Shown here one piece after another: positions 8,505-16,972 of a stretch of DNA of 64,000 nt (its first letter is position 1; each line of letters begins with the position of its first letter). The notes under the pieces are model-generated. The model made no database searches, was not told where the DNA came from, and saw nothing but the letters and a program-made list of their open reading frames with translations. The DNA is taken from NCBI GenBank assembly GCA_017527905.1, contig JAFXPK010000004.1:1-64000 (forward strand). Reading direction: 5' to 3'. Position numbers and translations under genes: made by a program. This DNA comes from Paludibacteraceae bacterium. GTDB lineage: Bacteria > Bacteroidota > Bacteroidia > Bacteroidales > Paludibacteraceae.

Positions 8505-8737
8505 GGATTTACTATTTAGCTATTTACTATTTACTGGTTGCGGATTTCCTATTTGGTTGGTTACTATCGGACTGTCCGCTTTAAATAGTAAATTGTAAAT
8601 AAAAAAATAGTAAATAATGATTTGTTGGATTTACTATTTAGCTATTTACTATTTACCGGTCGCGGATTTACTATTGGGTTGGTTATTGTCGGATTGTCTG
8701 CTTTAAATAGTAAATCGTAAATAAAAAAATAGTAAAT
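8505..8737. repeat. two AT-rich hairpin repeats (second array)
   Basis: Two units start at 8505 and 8627 (122-bp spacing) and end at about 8615 and 8737. They are near-identical to the units at 7266-7608: the same ATTTACTATTT opening, TTTAAATAGTAAAT(T/C)GTAAATAAAAAAATAGT closing part and G-rich middle. The middle of these copies (GGTTGCGGATTT..TTGG) is closest to the second unit of the first array. They fill most of the 403-bp gap before the esterase gene, and no gene is seen there. Confidence 0.9.
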
Positions 8738-8782
8738 ACTATTTGCTTTGTCGATTTACTTTTTGAGGCGATTATTGCAAGA

Positions 8783-8815
8783 AAAAGTGTATATTTGTCC
8801 CCAGATATGCACTTT
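8783..8815 (+). other. hairpin just upstream of the esterase gene
   Basis: Arms AAAGTGTATAT and ATATGCACTTT flank a short loop and pair with one wobble. The right arm ends 18 bp before the ATG at 8834. It resembles the hairpins at 7209 and 7684, but its position would put it in the leader of the next gene or at the end of the repeat array. Confidence 0.45.
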
Positions 8816-8833
8816 ATTTAATTATTTATTAGG

Positions 8834-10072
8834 ATGAAAAGAATTTTTATTGCTTTGTGTATTTTGATGTCCACACAGTTGAATATGAATGCGGAATCCA
8901 AGAAGGTGACGCTTGAGGTGGACGGTTACGAGAGGAGTTATGTATTATACACTCCGAGTGGTTTTGACAAGACACACAGTCATTCTGTGTTGATGGTGCT
9001 CCATGGTTTGAACGGCACGTCAGAGGGGTACGCCGAGTTGTGTAACGCCCAGATGCTCAGCGACGTCAATGATGCGTTGGTGGTTCTTCCGCAAGCGTTG
9101 GAGGAGCAGGACTCTGAGATACAGACGGCGCTTGGTACCATGAAACAATTGGGCATTTTGCCTGCGGAGATGGAGTTGAAATACCCTTGGGGTGCTGGCG
9201 CTCGTATCTCTGTTGAGGCTATGCAGGAGATGGCTGGCGCATCCGCCGCGCTTCTTCCGATGGTCATGCCTAATGTGGTGAAGAGGGGCTATGGCGAGTT
9301 GAACGAGAAGGTGGATGACGTGAAGTTCATCAACCAGATATATGCGGATATGCAGAAAGACTATAACGCGAACGATTCTTTCTTCGTCGTAGGTGCCTCC
9401 ATGGGTGGTGCGATGGCTTACAAATATGCCTATGCCGAATCCTGCAAGGCGACGAAGATCTGCGTGTTGAATGGTTTCGTGGGCGCTGGCGTGGATACGG
9501 TCGGCAAGGCGATCGATATGCCTGCGTTGATCTTCCATAGCAAGGCGGATCAGGTTGTGAAATACGAGGGTGGCATGTTCAATGGACCTATCCTTCCGAC
9601 GATAAACACAGTGGCTGCGCAAAACGGCTGCGGTGCAGGTTCTCAGAAAGATGTGGCCAACGTGAAGGACGATGGCAACCAAGTGGTGAGGACGGATTTC
9701 TCTTGCGAGGAAGGGAAGGAAGTCGTTTACTTCGAGTCTGACAATGCTGCTCACACGGACTTCCTGAATGCACAGACCAACGACGTCGGTTTCTTCTCGG
9801 AGATGGAACTCTTCTTCTATGGCAGGTCGTTCGTCGGTTGTGACGATTATGTGGCTGAGCAGCAGCTCTCCTTCTACCCTAATCCGGTGGTGGATATGCT
9901 CTATACTTCCGAGGATGGTCTTTTCAGCGTGAAGGATCTGATGGGCAGGACGCTCTTCTCCGGGGAAATGTCCAATGGGGCAGTTGACCTTTCTTCCCTC
10001 CCTGCTGGTGTGTACATCTTCTCTTTGGAGAACGGAAAGGGTGTGAAGACCGCTAGAATCGTTAAGAAATAA
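8834..10072 (+). CDS. T9SS-exported esterase / polyhydroxybutyrate depolymerase-like hydrolase
   Basis: The 412-residue protein has a signal peptide (residues 1-20). An alpha/beta-hydrolase domain of the LpqC/PHB-depolymerase type covers about residues 23-330. A T9SS type A tail of about 70 residues ends it (YPNPVVD ... LPAGVYIFSLENGKGVKTARIVKK). The oxyanion region is VLHGLNGT, and the nucleophile is Ser189 in GASMGG. The acid is likely the Asp of FHSKADQVV, and the base His is in NAAHTDF. It probably cleaves ester bonds (acetyl, feruloyl or polyester) outside the cell. Substrate cannot be told from sequence. It is a single gene preceded by hairpin repeats and followed by pgk in the same direction. 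Confidence 0.88.
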   Translation: MKRIFIALCILMSTQLNMNAESKKVTLEVDGYERSYVLYTPSGFDKTHSHSVLMVLHGLNGTSEGYAELCNAQMLSDVNDALVVLPQALEEQDSEIQTALGTMKQLGILPAEMELKYPWGAGARISVEAMQEMAGASAALLPMVMPNVVKRGYGELNEKVDDVKFINQIYADMQKDYNANDSFFVVGASMGGAMAYKYAYAESCKATKICVLNGFVGAGVDTVGKAIDMPALIFHSKADQVVKYEGGMFNGPILPTINTVAAQNGCGAGSQKDVANVKDDGNQVVRTDFSCEEGKEVVYFESDNAAHTDFLNAQTNDVGFFSEMELFFYGRSFVGCDDYVAEQQLSFYPNPVVDMLYTSEDGLFSVKDLMGRTLFSGEMSNGAVDLSSLPAGVYIFSLENGKGVKTARIVKK

Positions 10073-10107
10073 TCCCGGAAACCGTAGGCGCAAATGGTGA
10101 AAAAAAT

Positions 10108-10115
10108 TAACTTTG
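10108..10115 (+). promoter_or_regulatory. -7 box of the pgk promoter
   Basis: TAACTTTG fits the Bacteroidetes -7 consensus TAnnTTTG and lies 49 bp upstream of the pgk ATG. No clear TTTG is seen at -33. Confidence 0.5.
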
Positions 10116-10163
10116 CGTGCGTAAAAAAGTGATTTTTTCAGAATTCTAATTTTAAATAGTACT

Positions 10164-11435
10164 ATGCAACTAATTGACAATTTCAATTTTGCCGGAAAGA
10201 AGGCAATCGTTCGCGTGGACTTCAATGTTCCGTTGAACAAAGAGACTGGTGAAGTAAGTGATGACACTCGTATCCGCGGTGCGCTTCCTACCATCAAGAA
10301 GATCATCGCTGACGGTGGATGCGCTATCCTTATGAGCCACATGGGTAAGCCAAAGAATGCAGATGCGCATGCAGGTGACCCTAAGTTCTCTTTGAAGCAA
10401 ATCGTTCCTGCCATCGAGAAATACTTGGGCAAGATCCAATTCGCTCCTGATTGCGCTGCCGCTTCCGAGCAAGCTAAGAACCTTAAGATGGGTGAGATCC
10501 TTTTGTTGGAGAACCTCCGTTACTATCCTGAAGAGGAGGGTAAGCCACGTGGCATCGAGAAGGACGATCCTGCATACGAGGACGCTAAGAAGGCCATGAA
10601 GGACTCCCAGAAGAAGTTCGCTAAGACTTTGGCTTCTTACGCTGACGTATATGTAAACGACGCGTTCGGTACGGCTCACCGTAAACACGCCTCAACAGCT
10701 GTCATCGCTGACTCTTTCGACGAGGCAAACAAGATGTTCGGTTTCTTGATCAACAAGGAGGTTGAGGCTATGGACAAGGTGCTCAAGAGCGCACAAAAGC
10801 CTTTCACCGCTATCATGGGTGGTGCTAAGGTTTCCGATAAGATCAACATCATCAACAACTTGCTCGACCGTGTCGACAACCTCATCATCGGTGGTGGTAT
10901 GACTTACACCTTCATCAAGGCGATGGGCGGTAAGATCGGTAACTCTCTCTGCGAGGAGGATCGTTTGGACGTGGCTAAGGAAGTGCTCGCTAAGGCTAAG
11001 GCTAAGGGTGTGAACCTCCTTCTCCCTGTTGACGCAGTGAACGCTGACAAGTTCGACAAGGACGCCAACGCTCAGGTTAGCAAGACTGACGAGACTCCTG
11101 ACGGATGGATGGGTCTTGACATCGCTGACGAGTCTATCAAGAAGTTCTCTGAGGTGATCGCTAAGTCTAAGACAGTTCTCTGGAACGGTCCTATGGGCGT
11201 GTTCGAGTTCGACAAGTTCGCTAAGGGTACTTCCGCTATCGCTCAGGCTGTCGCTAAGGCAACCCAAGAGAATGGCGCATTCTCTTTGATCGGTGGTGGT
11301 GACTCTGTGGCTGCCATCAACAAGAACAAGTTGGCCGACAAGGTTAGCTACGTTTCTACCGGTGGTGGTGCTATGTTGGAGTACATGGAGGGCAAGGTTC
11401 TTCCAGGTATCGCAGCTATCCGCGGTGACAAATAA
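10164..11435 (+). CDS. pgk: phosphoglycerate kinase
   Basis: The 423-residue cytoplasmic enzyme transfers phosphate between 1,3-bisphosphoglycerate and ADP in glycolysis. Signatures are RVDFNVPLN near the start, SHMGKP, the [11 protein letters not shown] strand, [29 protein letters not shown] and the C-terminal [11 protein letters not shown] nucleotide-binding loop. Length is normal for Bacteroidetes, where a short insertion lies after [10 protein letters not shown]. Codon use is strongly biased (AAG, GCT, GGT), as expected for a highly expressed gene. It is monocistronic: promoter box upstream, strong terminator downstream. Confidence 0.99.
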   Translation: MQLIDNFNFAGKKAIVRVDFNVPLNKETGEVSDDTRIRGALPTIKKIIADGGCAILMSHMGKPKNADAHAGDPKFSLKQIVPAIEKYLGKIQFAPDCAAASEQAKNLKMGEILLLENLRYYPEEEGKPRGIEKDDPAYEDAKKAMKDSQKKFAKTLASYADVYVNDAFGTAHRKHASTAVIADSFDEANKMFGFLINKEVEAMDKVLKSAQKPFTAIMGGAKVSDKINIINNLLDRVDNLIIGGGMTYTFIKAMGGKIGNSLCEEDRLDVAKEVLAKAKAKGVNLLLPVDAVNADKFDKDANAQVSKTDETPDGWMGLDIADESIKKFSEVIAKSKTVLWNGPMGVFEFDKFAKGTSAIAQAVAKATQENGAFSLIGGGDSVAAINKNKLADKVSYVSTGGGAMLEYMEGKVLPGIAAIRGDK

Positions 11436-11457
11436 GATCTGAATTGATCCTAAATAG

Positions 11458-11496
11458 TAAAGCGCCAGTCCGTTTGGATTGGCGCTTTTTTTTTGT
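11458..11496 (+). terminator. terminator of pgk
   Basis: Stem AGCGCCAGTC / GATTGGCGCT with a short loop is followed by nine T. It lies 23 bp after the pgk stop. Confidence 0.95.
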
Positions 11497-11629
11497 GGGT
11501 TATGATTCGTGAATCATATATCCATGAATCATCTTTCTAAACCTAACGATAAAGCCTTTCCCGACCTATGCGTGGTGGCTAGGCCTAGCGTCGGGTGGGG
11601 AAGGTGTCCGCCGAAGAATGGCAGATGTT

Positions 11630-12007
11630 TTATTTCTTCGCCTTGGTCTCTCCCGTGATGGTCAGGACAGGCTTCTTCCCGCTCGTGTTGGAATATATCT
11701 TGATGGTTTTGTGGAAGGCTCCGCTCACCTTGCTGGTGTAGTACACGTGGACAGAACCCGTGTCGCCTGGAGCTACCGGACGGCGGGTCCAGGACGGTTT
11801 CACGCAGCCGCAGGAAGGGATAGCGTCGGATACGACAAGCGGTGCTTTCCCCTCGTTCTTGAAGACGAATATGTGCTCGGATGTCTCGCCCAATACGTTG
11901 TCTGTAAATTCGTAGGATGTTTCCTCGAAAGCGATTTTAGCCTTTTCAGCCGCATGCGCCATTGTGAAAGACAATGAGGCTATCAGGAGTAAGAAAAGTT
12001 TTTTCAT
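11630..12007 (-). CDS. secreted DUF1573 protein (single domain)
   Basis: The 125-residue protein has a signal peptide (MKKLFLLLIASLSFTMAHA) and one DUF1573 Ig-like domain. The family marks are the strand 'EHIFVFKNEGKAPLVVSDAIPSCGCVKPSW', the CGC dicysteine, the 'PVAPGDTGSVHVYY' turn and the last strand 'VLTITGETK'. DUF1573 proteins are common periplasmic proteins of unknown role in Bacteroidetes. It is the last gene of a minus-strand run with a CcdA-like membrane protein (10 bp gap) and a TlpA-like lipoprotein. This links it to thiol redox, since its CGC motif is a plausible redox or metal site. Confidence 0.9.
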   Translation of the reverse strand: MKKLFLLLIASLSFTMAHAAEKAKIAFEETSYEFTDNVLGETSEHIFVFKNEGKAPLVVSDAIPSCGCVKPSWTRRPVAPGDTGSVHVYYTSKVSGAFHKTIKIYSNTSGKKPVLTITGETKAKK

Positions 12008-12017
12008 GCTATTATGT

Positions 12018-12719
12018 TTAAAATTCGAAGTAATACTCTAAGATAAACAAAATTCCTGAGATTATAAAGAGTATGGCTAAAATACGTCTGAACCACTGTT
12101 CGTATTGTTGGAACTTGTCCAGTGTCTTTTTTGCTGAATCCATGCTGAATGCGAAGATCCAAGCCAGCAGCATGACCGGTATTGTCGCCCCGATGGCGAA
12201 GGAAATCGGCACGATGTACCCGCTCTCTGCGGATAGCGAGGAGGGGATGACCACACCGAAGTAGATGGTGGCGCTGTAGGGGCAGAAGGCGAAGGCCAGT
12301 AGTATGCCGAGCAGGAAGGATTTCCAGAAGCCGAATCGTTTGACCATCCGATTGAACACCACCATGCATTTGTCCGCCAGTCCGTGGATGTGGATGATGT
12401 CCAGCATCAGGATTCCGATGAGGACGAGTATGGGGCCCAGGAAGAGTCCGAAGAGGTGCTGGAATGATTCTCCTATGTGAAGTCCTTGCGCGAAGAGGGA
12501 AAGGAGGATGCCCAATGAGACATAAGCCGCCGCTCTGCCTAAAGCGTAGGCGATTCCTCTTGTGAATACGCTGTTGCCCCCCTCTTTGTCTCTGGACATG
12601 GCGGTGATGGCGGTGATGTTGGCGGCCATTGTGCAAGGGCATACAGCCACGATGATGCCCCAGATGATGGAGCTTATCCATACGTGTTCCCCGTTGTATA
12701 AGTGTGTTAGGAAGTCCAT
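12018..12719 (-). CDS. CcdA/DsbD-like thiol redox membrane protein
   Basis: The 233-residue protein has about six hydrophobic segments and no soluble domain. It has the arrangement of the CcdA family, in which two membrane cysteines pass electrons from cytoplasmic thioredoxin to the periplasm. C27-P-C29 sits at the start of a hydrophobic segment, and C146-P-Y sits in the second half (AFCPYSA). Similar Bacteroidetes proteins are also labelled sulfite-exporter or arsenical-efflux permeases (ArsG type), so transport is an alternative. The start is 1 bp from the end of the TlpA-like gene, and the DUF1573 gene follows 10 bp later. The three are almost certainly one operon. Confidence 0.8.
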   Translation of the reverse strand: MDFLTHLYNGEHVWISSIIWGIIVAVCPCTMAANITAITAMSRDKEGGNSVFTRGIAYALGRAAAYVSLGILLSLFAQGLHIGESFQHLFGLFLGPILVLIGILMLDIIHIHGLADKCMVVFNRMVKRFGFWKSFLLGILLAFAFCPYSATIYFGVVIPSSLSAESGYIVPISFAIGATIPVMLLAWIFAFSMDSAKKTLDKFQQYEQWFRRILAILFIISGILFILEYYFEF

Positions 12720-12720
12720 G

Positions 12721-13818
12721 TTATTGACCGAATGTATTTTTTAGTCGATTGCCTATGTTGACTTTCTTTCCGTCTATCTGCAATATCTTACCCTCACGAC
12801 TGATCAGCACGCCATAAGGTATTTGGTTGACGCGGTATTGTTTGGTGATGGGGCTAGCCCAATAGAGGAGGTCGGAAGCCTGCTCCCAAGGCAGTTCGGG
12901 TTCGCGGCAGGCGAAGTCGCGCCATTCGTCATCGTCCGAGTCGAGTGAGACGGAGAGGATTTCCAGTCCAAGGTGGTGGTAACGGTGGTAGAGGTCCAAT
13001 AATGTTTCGTTTCTCTCTTCCGTCTCCTTGCACCATGAAGCTCCGAAATCGATGTATAGGTATTTGTCGATATATTTATCCAAGGTGATATCTTCCCCGT
13101 CGATGGAGGTCAGATGGAAGTCTGGGGCGATTGATCCCACGGAAAATTTCTTGGAGAGGGCGAGTTCGTCGTTCAAGTATCTGACATATTGTGAGTTGGA
13201 TATGGCAGGGGAGAATGTTTTGATGATGCCTTCCAGTTTCGAGATGGAGAAAGATTCGGAGAGTGAGCAGACGAAGTAGGCTGCGCCGACGGATGTCGGG
13301 TTGCTGGCGACGAATCGTTCCGTGATGAGCAGTAGCGAGTCGGGAAGCGCCTCATAGTGGGTTGTGAGTTTTTTCACGAGTTGTAGATCCTTCTTCTTCT
13401 TGGCGTTGGAAATCTTCACCAGCACGGAATTCCTTTTGTTGGAAATGCTTTTGTATTCGCTCATCAGGAAATTCAGTTCTTCCTGCGAGTTGGATCCTGT
13501 GACAGTGATTTCGTCGGGATACAGTACAGACCCTTTGATGCTTATCTCTTCGTTCTCCACGAACACGTCGAATGGACGGCTGGAACCCACTTTGATGAAT
13601 CGCATGGTGGGGTATTCCACATGGCCTCTGAACTTAAAGTCTCCGTTGCGGATAGGTGTGCTGTCTATGGTGACGAGCTCGCCCAACTGGTTCATTTCCA
13701 TCAGGTAAGCCTCTTGCGCGTTTACGCACCGTAGGTTTCCGTGAATGACATATCTATCCTTCTTCACGCAGGATGTGAACGAGAGAAGGATCGATATGAG
13801 GATGATGAAGTTCTTCAC
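12721..13818 (-). CDS. DUF4369 / TlpA-like thioredoxin-fold lipoprotein with an incomplete CxxC
   Basis: The 365-residue lipoprotein has lipobox FTSC (Cys17). A DUF4369-like beta domain follows (residues ~22-120, 'VIHGNLRCVNAQEAYLMEM', 'GDFKFRGHVEYP'), then a helical linker. The C-terminal AhpC/TlpA-type thioredoxin fold begins around residue 235 (IAPDFHLTSIDGEDITLDKY). In the active-site position it reads ASWCKETEE: Cys263 is present, but the second Cys of CxxC is Thr266. The cis-proline loop 'VNQIPYGVLISREGKIL' is normal. A one-Cys site would suit mixed-disulfide capture or isomerase-like work rather than classic reduction. It heads the operon with the CcdA-like protein, a likely electron donor. 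Confidence 0.85.
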   Translation of the reverse strand: MKNFIILISILLSFTSCVKKDRYVIHGNLRCVNAQEAYLMEMNQLGELVTIDSTPIRNGDFKFRGHVEYPTMRFIKVGSSRPFDVFVENEEISIKGSVLYPDEITVTGSNSQEELNFLMSEYKSISNKRNSVLVKISNAKKKKDLQLVKKLTTHYEALPDSLLLITERFVASNPTSVGAAYFVCSLSESFSISKLEGIIKTFSPAISNSQYVRYLNDELALSKKFSVGSIAPDFHLTSIDGEDITLDKYIDKYLYIDFGASWCKETEERNETLLDLYHRYHHLGLEILSVSLDSDDDEWRDFACREPELPWEQASDLLYWASPITKQYRVNQIPYGVLISREGKILQIDGKKVNIGNRLKNTFGQ

Positions 13819-13843
13819 TGATATAATTTTTCCGCAAAGGTAT

Positions 13844-13890
13844 AAAAAAAAGCAATAGGGATAAACTTGTGGTTTGTCCCTATTGCCAAG
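13844..13890 (-). terminator. terminator of the 369-aa DUF1573 gene
   Basis: Near-perfect 15-bp arms GCAATAGGGATAAAC / GTTTGTCCCTATTGC lie 27 bp beyond the stop at 13917. On the minus strand they are followed by a run of T (TTTTTTTT). This separates the gene from the TlpA-CcdA-DUF1573 operon. Confidence 0.92.
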
Positions 13891-13916
13891 TTCCTTATTC
13901 CCGGGAAGTGGGATGA

Positions 13917-15026
13917 TTATTTAACCTCTCCGATCAAGTTGATGACGAACGTGCTACGGTTAGGGTCGTTGGTGACGAGGGTCAATCTTTGAGTATATTT
14001 TCCAACCTTAGAGTTAGCTGTGTTGACTGTCACGTAGATCTCGCCTTCCTTACCGGTCTTGATTGGCTTGCTAGGAGCCTTGATGGAGAATCCGTTAGCG
14101 TCGCAGTGGTAAGAGCGGATGATAAGCGGATTCTTTCCTGTGTTCTGTACTTTGAACTTGAAGGTCTTGGTTTTGCCAGCCTCGATTGGTTCGAGGGAGA
14201 TGGTGTTGCCTACTGTCAATACAGGGGCGTCTGCCTTCTCCTCAGGGGTCATGCTAGAGAAATCCTCCGCCACATTTCCGTAGAGGGTGATGTCGAAGTC
14301 GGCAGGCTTTCCGTTTGCCTTGATCTTTAATGTCTTCTTGAAGGTTCCCCATACGCCAGACTCTTTTGGAGCGACAGTGACCTCGATGCTACCTCTTTCG
14401 CCAGCTTTCAGGACCTCAGGAGTCATCTTGGCTGAAGCCAACTTAGGAGCCTCGCTCTCGAAGGATACCTTGATGTCCTCCTTGCCGTTGTTGATGACTT
14501 CGATGACCTCAGTCTTGCTTTGAGGCTTAGCGTTAGCATTCTTCTTAGCGTTGGACTCCTCAGCGAAGTAGATTGTGTTGAAATAGCAGTTCTTCTTCAT
14601 CAGACGGAGACCGTTCACTTCGAAAGGATATTTGTCTTCTACTTTTTGAGCCTTAGGGATCACTTCACCCTTGATGGTCAATCTCTTCTCTCCGGCGTTT
14701 GATTTCACCGTGATGGTTTTGGTGAATGAACCTGGACGGCCAGTTGCGTTGTAAGTGGCTTTTACGACACCAGTCTCTCCTGGCTTAACAGGTTCCTTTG
14801 TCCAGTCTGGAGTGGTACAACCACAAGAGGCCTTCACGCTTTGGAGAACCAAATCAGATGTTCCGACATTCTTGAATTCAAATGTGCATGAAACCTTTCC
14901 GTTTTCTTCAGGGAAAGTACCGAAGTCGTGGGTGATTTGCTCGAAGTAAATCTCCGGCGCACCATCGGCGAACGCTGCCGCAATTCCTGCGAACAATGCG
15001 ATGAAAGAAAATAATAACTTTTTCAT
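13917..15026 (-). CDS. secreted three-domain DUF1573/ASH-like protein
   Basis: The 369-residue protein has a signal peptide ending AAAFA and three consecutive Ig-like beta domains. The first (residues ~24-110) is a classic DUF1573 unit with CGCTTPDW and 'PVKPGETGVVKATY'. The second (~125-240) and third (~260-369) keep the beta pattern and the 'aGerGsIeVtV' turn but lack the CGC; the third has one Cys in SYHCDANG. Family members are periplasmic or surface proteins, probably structural or chaperone-like. It is a separate transcription unit because of a strong terminator. Its first domain is clearly related to the single-domain DUF1573 protein at 11630-12007. Confidence 0.9.
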   Translation of the reverse strand: MKKLLFSFIALFAGIAAAFADGAPEIYFEQITHDFGTFPEENGKVSCTFEFKNVGTSDLVLQSVKASCGCTTPDWTKEPVKPGETGVVKATYNATGRPGSFTKTITVKSNAGEKRLTIKGEVIPKAQKVEDKYPFEVNGLRLMKKNCYFNTIYFAEESNAKKNANAKPQSKTEVIEVINNGKEDIKVSFESEAPKLASAKMTPEVLKAGERGSIEVTVAPKESGVWGTFKKTLKIKANGKPADFDITLYGNVAEDFSSMTPEEKADAPVLTVGNTISLEPIEAGKTKTFKFKVQNTGKNPLIIRSYHCDANGFSIKAPSKPIKTGKEGEIYVTVNTANSKVGKYTQRLTLVTNDPNRSTFVINLIGEVK

Positions 15027-15224
15027 TTCTTCTTATTTAATATTTAACATTCTTTTCCGTTTATACTGTTGGAGCCTTCCCAACTCCTTGTTTCGGAATG
15101 CAAATTTATAAATTTTGGGATATTTTGTTGCCTCCTGCGTGAAATAATCCTTAACAAATCTAAAAATGGAAGATTTTGTTCGCCTTGATTCATTGATTTG
15201 CGAAATAATGTGGAACGGATTTGG

Positions 15225-15232
15225 TATTTTTG
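15225..15232 (+). promoter_or_regulatory. -7 box upstream of the M23 peptidase gene
   Basis: TATTTTTG fits TAnnTTTG and lies 32 bp before the ATG at 15264. A TTTG at 15197-15200 is a little far (24 bp) for the -33 element. Confidence 0.4.
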
Positions 15233-15263
15233 CATTCGGTTAAAAGTGTAAAGCGTATTAGGA

Positions 15264-16970
15264 ATGAGGAAATTCATTTTTTTGTTGGTTTTTGTGGCTG
15301 TGTATGTGAATTCGTCTGCGCAATTCGGTAATTGGCAGGTATGTTCCCCCGTCGATTTTGAGACCACTTTGAGTGGTAGTTTCGCCGAGATGCGAAGGAA
15401 CCATTTCCACGGTGGCTTGGATTTTAGGACGAATGGAGAGGAAAATAAACCTATTTATGCGGTGGCGGACGGGTACGTCTCCCGTATCTCCATCAGTCGC
15501 ACCGGCTATGGCAAGTGCGTCCACATCGCCCATCCTAATGGCTTCACGACGGTATATGGCCACTTGAACGGCTTTATCCCCCGCATAGATTCGATTGTGA
15601 AGGCTAAACAATATGGCGACAAGAAGTTTGAGGTCGATATGGATTTCGGACCAGGCGTCATCCCTGTGAAAAAGGGGGAACAGTTCGCCATCTCCGGCAA
15701 TACGGGCGCTTCTGGCGGTCCTCACCTCCATTTCGAGGTGCGCCGTACTTCGGACCAGGCTTTGCAGAACCCTCTCTTGCTCAATAAATTTTTCGGGCTT
15801 AAGGATACCCGCGCTCCCCGCATCAATGCGGTGAAGATTTACGGTTTGGATGATGAAGGACGGGTGAACGACCAGAAGGAACAACGCTATAATGTGGTGG
15901 TGAACAAGACGAAGCAACGTGTCCTGAAAAATGGACAGAACATCACGGCTTGGGGTAAGCTGGGATTCGCTGTGAAGGCGGTCGATTTCATGTCGAACAC
16001 CTCCTTCCGGTATACGCCTAGAAACCTGAAACTCTATGTGGACAATGTGCTGATATCGGATGTCACCATCACGGATATTAAGTTCAGCGACACCCGTGCC
16101 TTGAATGGATTCATTGATTATGCGCAGCAGGTGTCCACCGGAGAGTTCTTCATGAAGTCTTTCAAGGACAAGAACCTGCCTTTGCATCTGCATGACGGGT
16201 TGTCGGGTACCATCTACATCGACAAAGAGAAGGATTATCAGGTGAAGTACGTCGTGACGGACGACTTCGGCAATTCGGACCAGTTCGCCTTCGTCATCCA
16301 CGGAAAGAAGACCAGTTGGGAACGGAACGCATTGCCCGCCGATAGCCTGATCCGTTGTGGCGAGGCCAGGTTCATCGTGAAGGAGGATTTCTGCCTGCAA
16401 CTTCCTGATAATGCGATTTATACGGATGTTCCGGAGAATTATTCCAGGACGACACCTACTAGGCCTGGCTTCTTCTCTGATATCCATCAAATCGGTTCGT
16501 GGTTTACCCCTATCCATTGTTTCTGCGACATCTCCCTCCGCGTGACCAATGATTCGTTGGAGGATAAGTCTAAGTATTACATCGCCAAGGTGACCGAAAA
16601 AGGGTTGCCGGCTGGTGCGATTTGTGCTAACTATAACAATGGATACGTGGTCGGTCGCACCAACTCGTTCGGTAAGTTCGCCGTGGCGGCCGATTTGGTG
16701 AAGCCTACCATCCTGCCGGTGCATACGAAGAACATCCCTAACCAGCCGTTCCTTCGCCTTAAGATCAATGACGCGCAGTCGGGCATCGCTTCGTACGACG
16801 GTTACATTGACGGCAAGTGGGTGATGTTCGAATTTGATTATAAGACCCGGCTCATCACGTTCTGGATGGATAGCCATTTGGTCGAAAAGAATAAAAACCA
16901 TTCGCTGAAGGTTGTCGTGAAGGATAATTGCGGCAATGAGGCGGAATATGACACTCAATTTTATTGGTGA
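15264..16970 (+). CDS. M23 family metallopeptidase (LytM-type peptidoglycan endopeptidase)
   Basis: The 568-residue protein has a signal peptide ending in NSSA. The LytM/M23 domain lies at about residues 45-185. The zinc ligands are H49 and D53 in FHGGLDF, plus H156 in GPHLHFEV, with H154 as the second active-site His. This is a complete active site for cutting peptide cross-bridges in cell-wall peptidoglycan. The remaining ~380 residues are beta-rich, including 'SVKAVDFMSNTSF'-like and 'VKDNCGNEAEYDTQFYW' Ig-like segments; this long C-terminal part is common in Bacteroidetes M23 proteins. The C69-type gene follows with a 2-bp gap, so the two are co-transcribed and may both act on wall peptides. 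Confidence 0.95.
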   Translation: MRKFIFLLVFVAVYVNSSAQFGNWQVCSPVDFETTLSGSFAEMRRNHFHGGLDFRTNGEENKPIYAVADGYVSRISISRTGYGKCVHIAHPNGFTTVYGHLNGFIPRIDSIVKAKQYGDKKFEVDMDFGPGVIPVKKGEQFAISGNTGASGGPHLHFEVRRTSDQALQNPLLLNKFFGLKDTRAPRINAVKIYGLDDEGRVNDQKEQRYNVVVNKTKQRVLKNGQNITAWGKLGFAVKAVDFMSNTSFRYTPRNLKLYVDNVLISDVTITDIKFSDTRALNGFIDYAQQVSTGEFFMKSFKDKNLPLHLHDGLSGTIYIDKEKDYQVKYVVTDDFGNSDQFAFVIHGKKTSWERNALPADSLIRCGEARFIVKEDFCLQLPDNAIYTDVPENYSRTTPTRPGFFSDIHQIGSWFTPIHCFCDISLRVTNDSLEDKSKYYIAKVTEKGLPAGAICANYNNGYVVGRTNSFGKFAVAADLVKPTILPVHTKNIPNQPFLRLKINDAQSGIASYDGYIDGKWVMFEFDYKTRLITFWMDSHLVEKNKNHSLKVVVKDNCGNEAEYDTQFYW

Positions 16971-16972
16971 TT

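Noticed and set aside
7266..8737. CRISPR array
   Set aside because: The repeats are ~105-120 bp with almost no unique spacers and can fold end to end; no Cas gene is present.
9020..10432. 470-residue minus-strand frame across the esterase and the start of pgk
   Set aside because: It spans two clearly coding plus-strand genes and their intergenic region, and shows no family signature.
11630..13818. Arsenic-efflux operon suggested by ArsG-like naming of the CcdA-like protein
   Set aside because: No arsenic regulator, reductase or methyltransferase is near; the thioredoxin-fold lipoprotein and Cys-Pro motifs fit thiol electron transfer better.
15258..16958. 566-residue open frame antisense to the M23 peptidase gene
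   Set aside because: It mirrors the codon bias of the plus-strand gene, is rich in Arg, His and Ile without any fold pattern, and the plus-strand protein has a full catalytic motif set.
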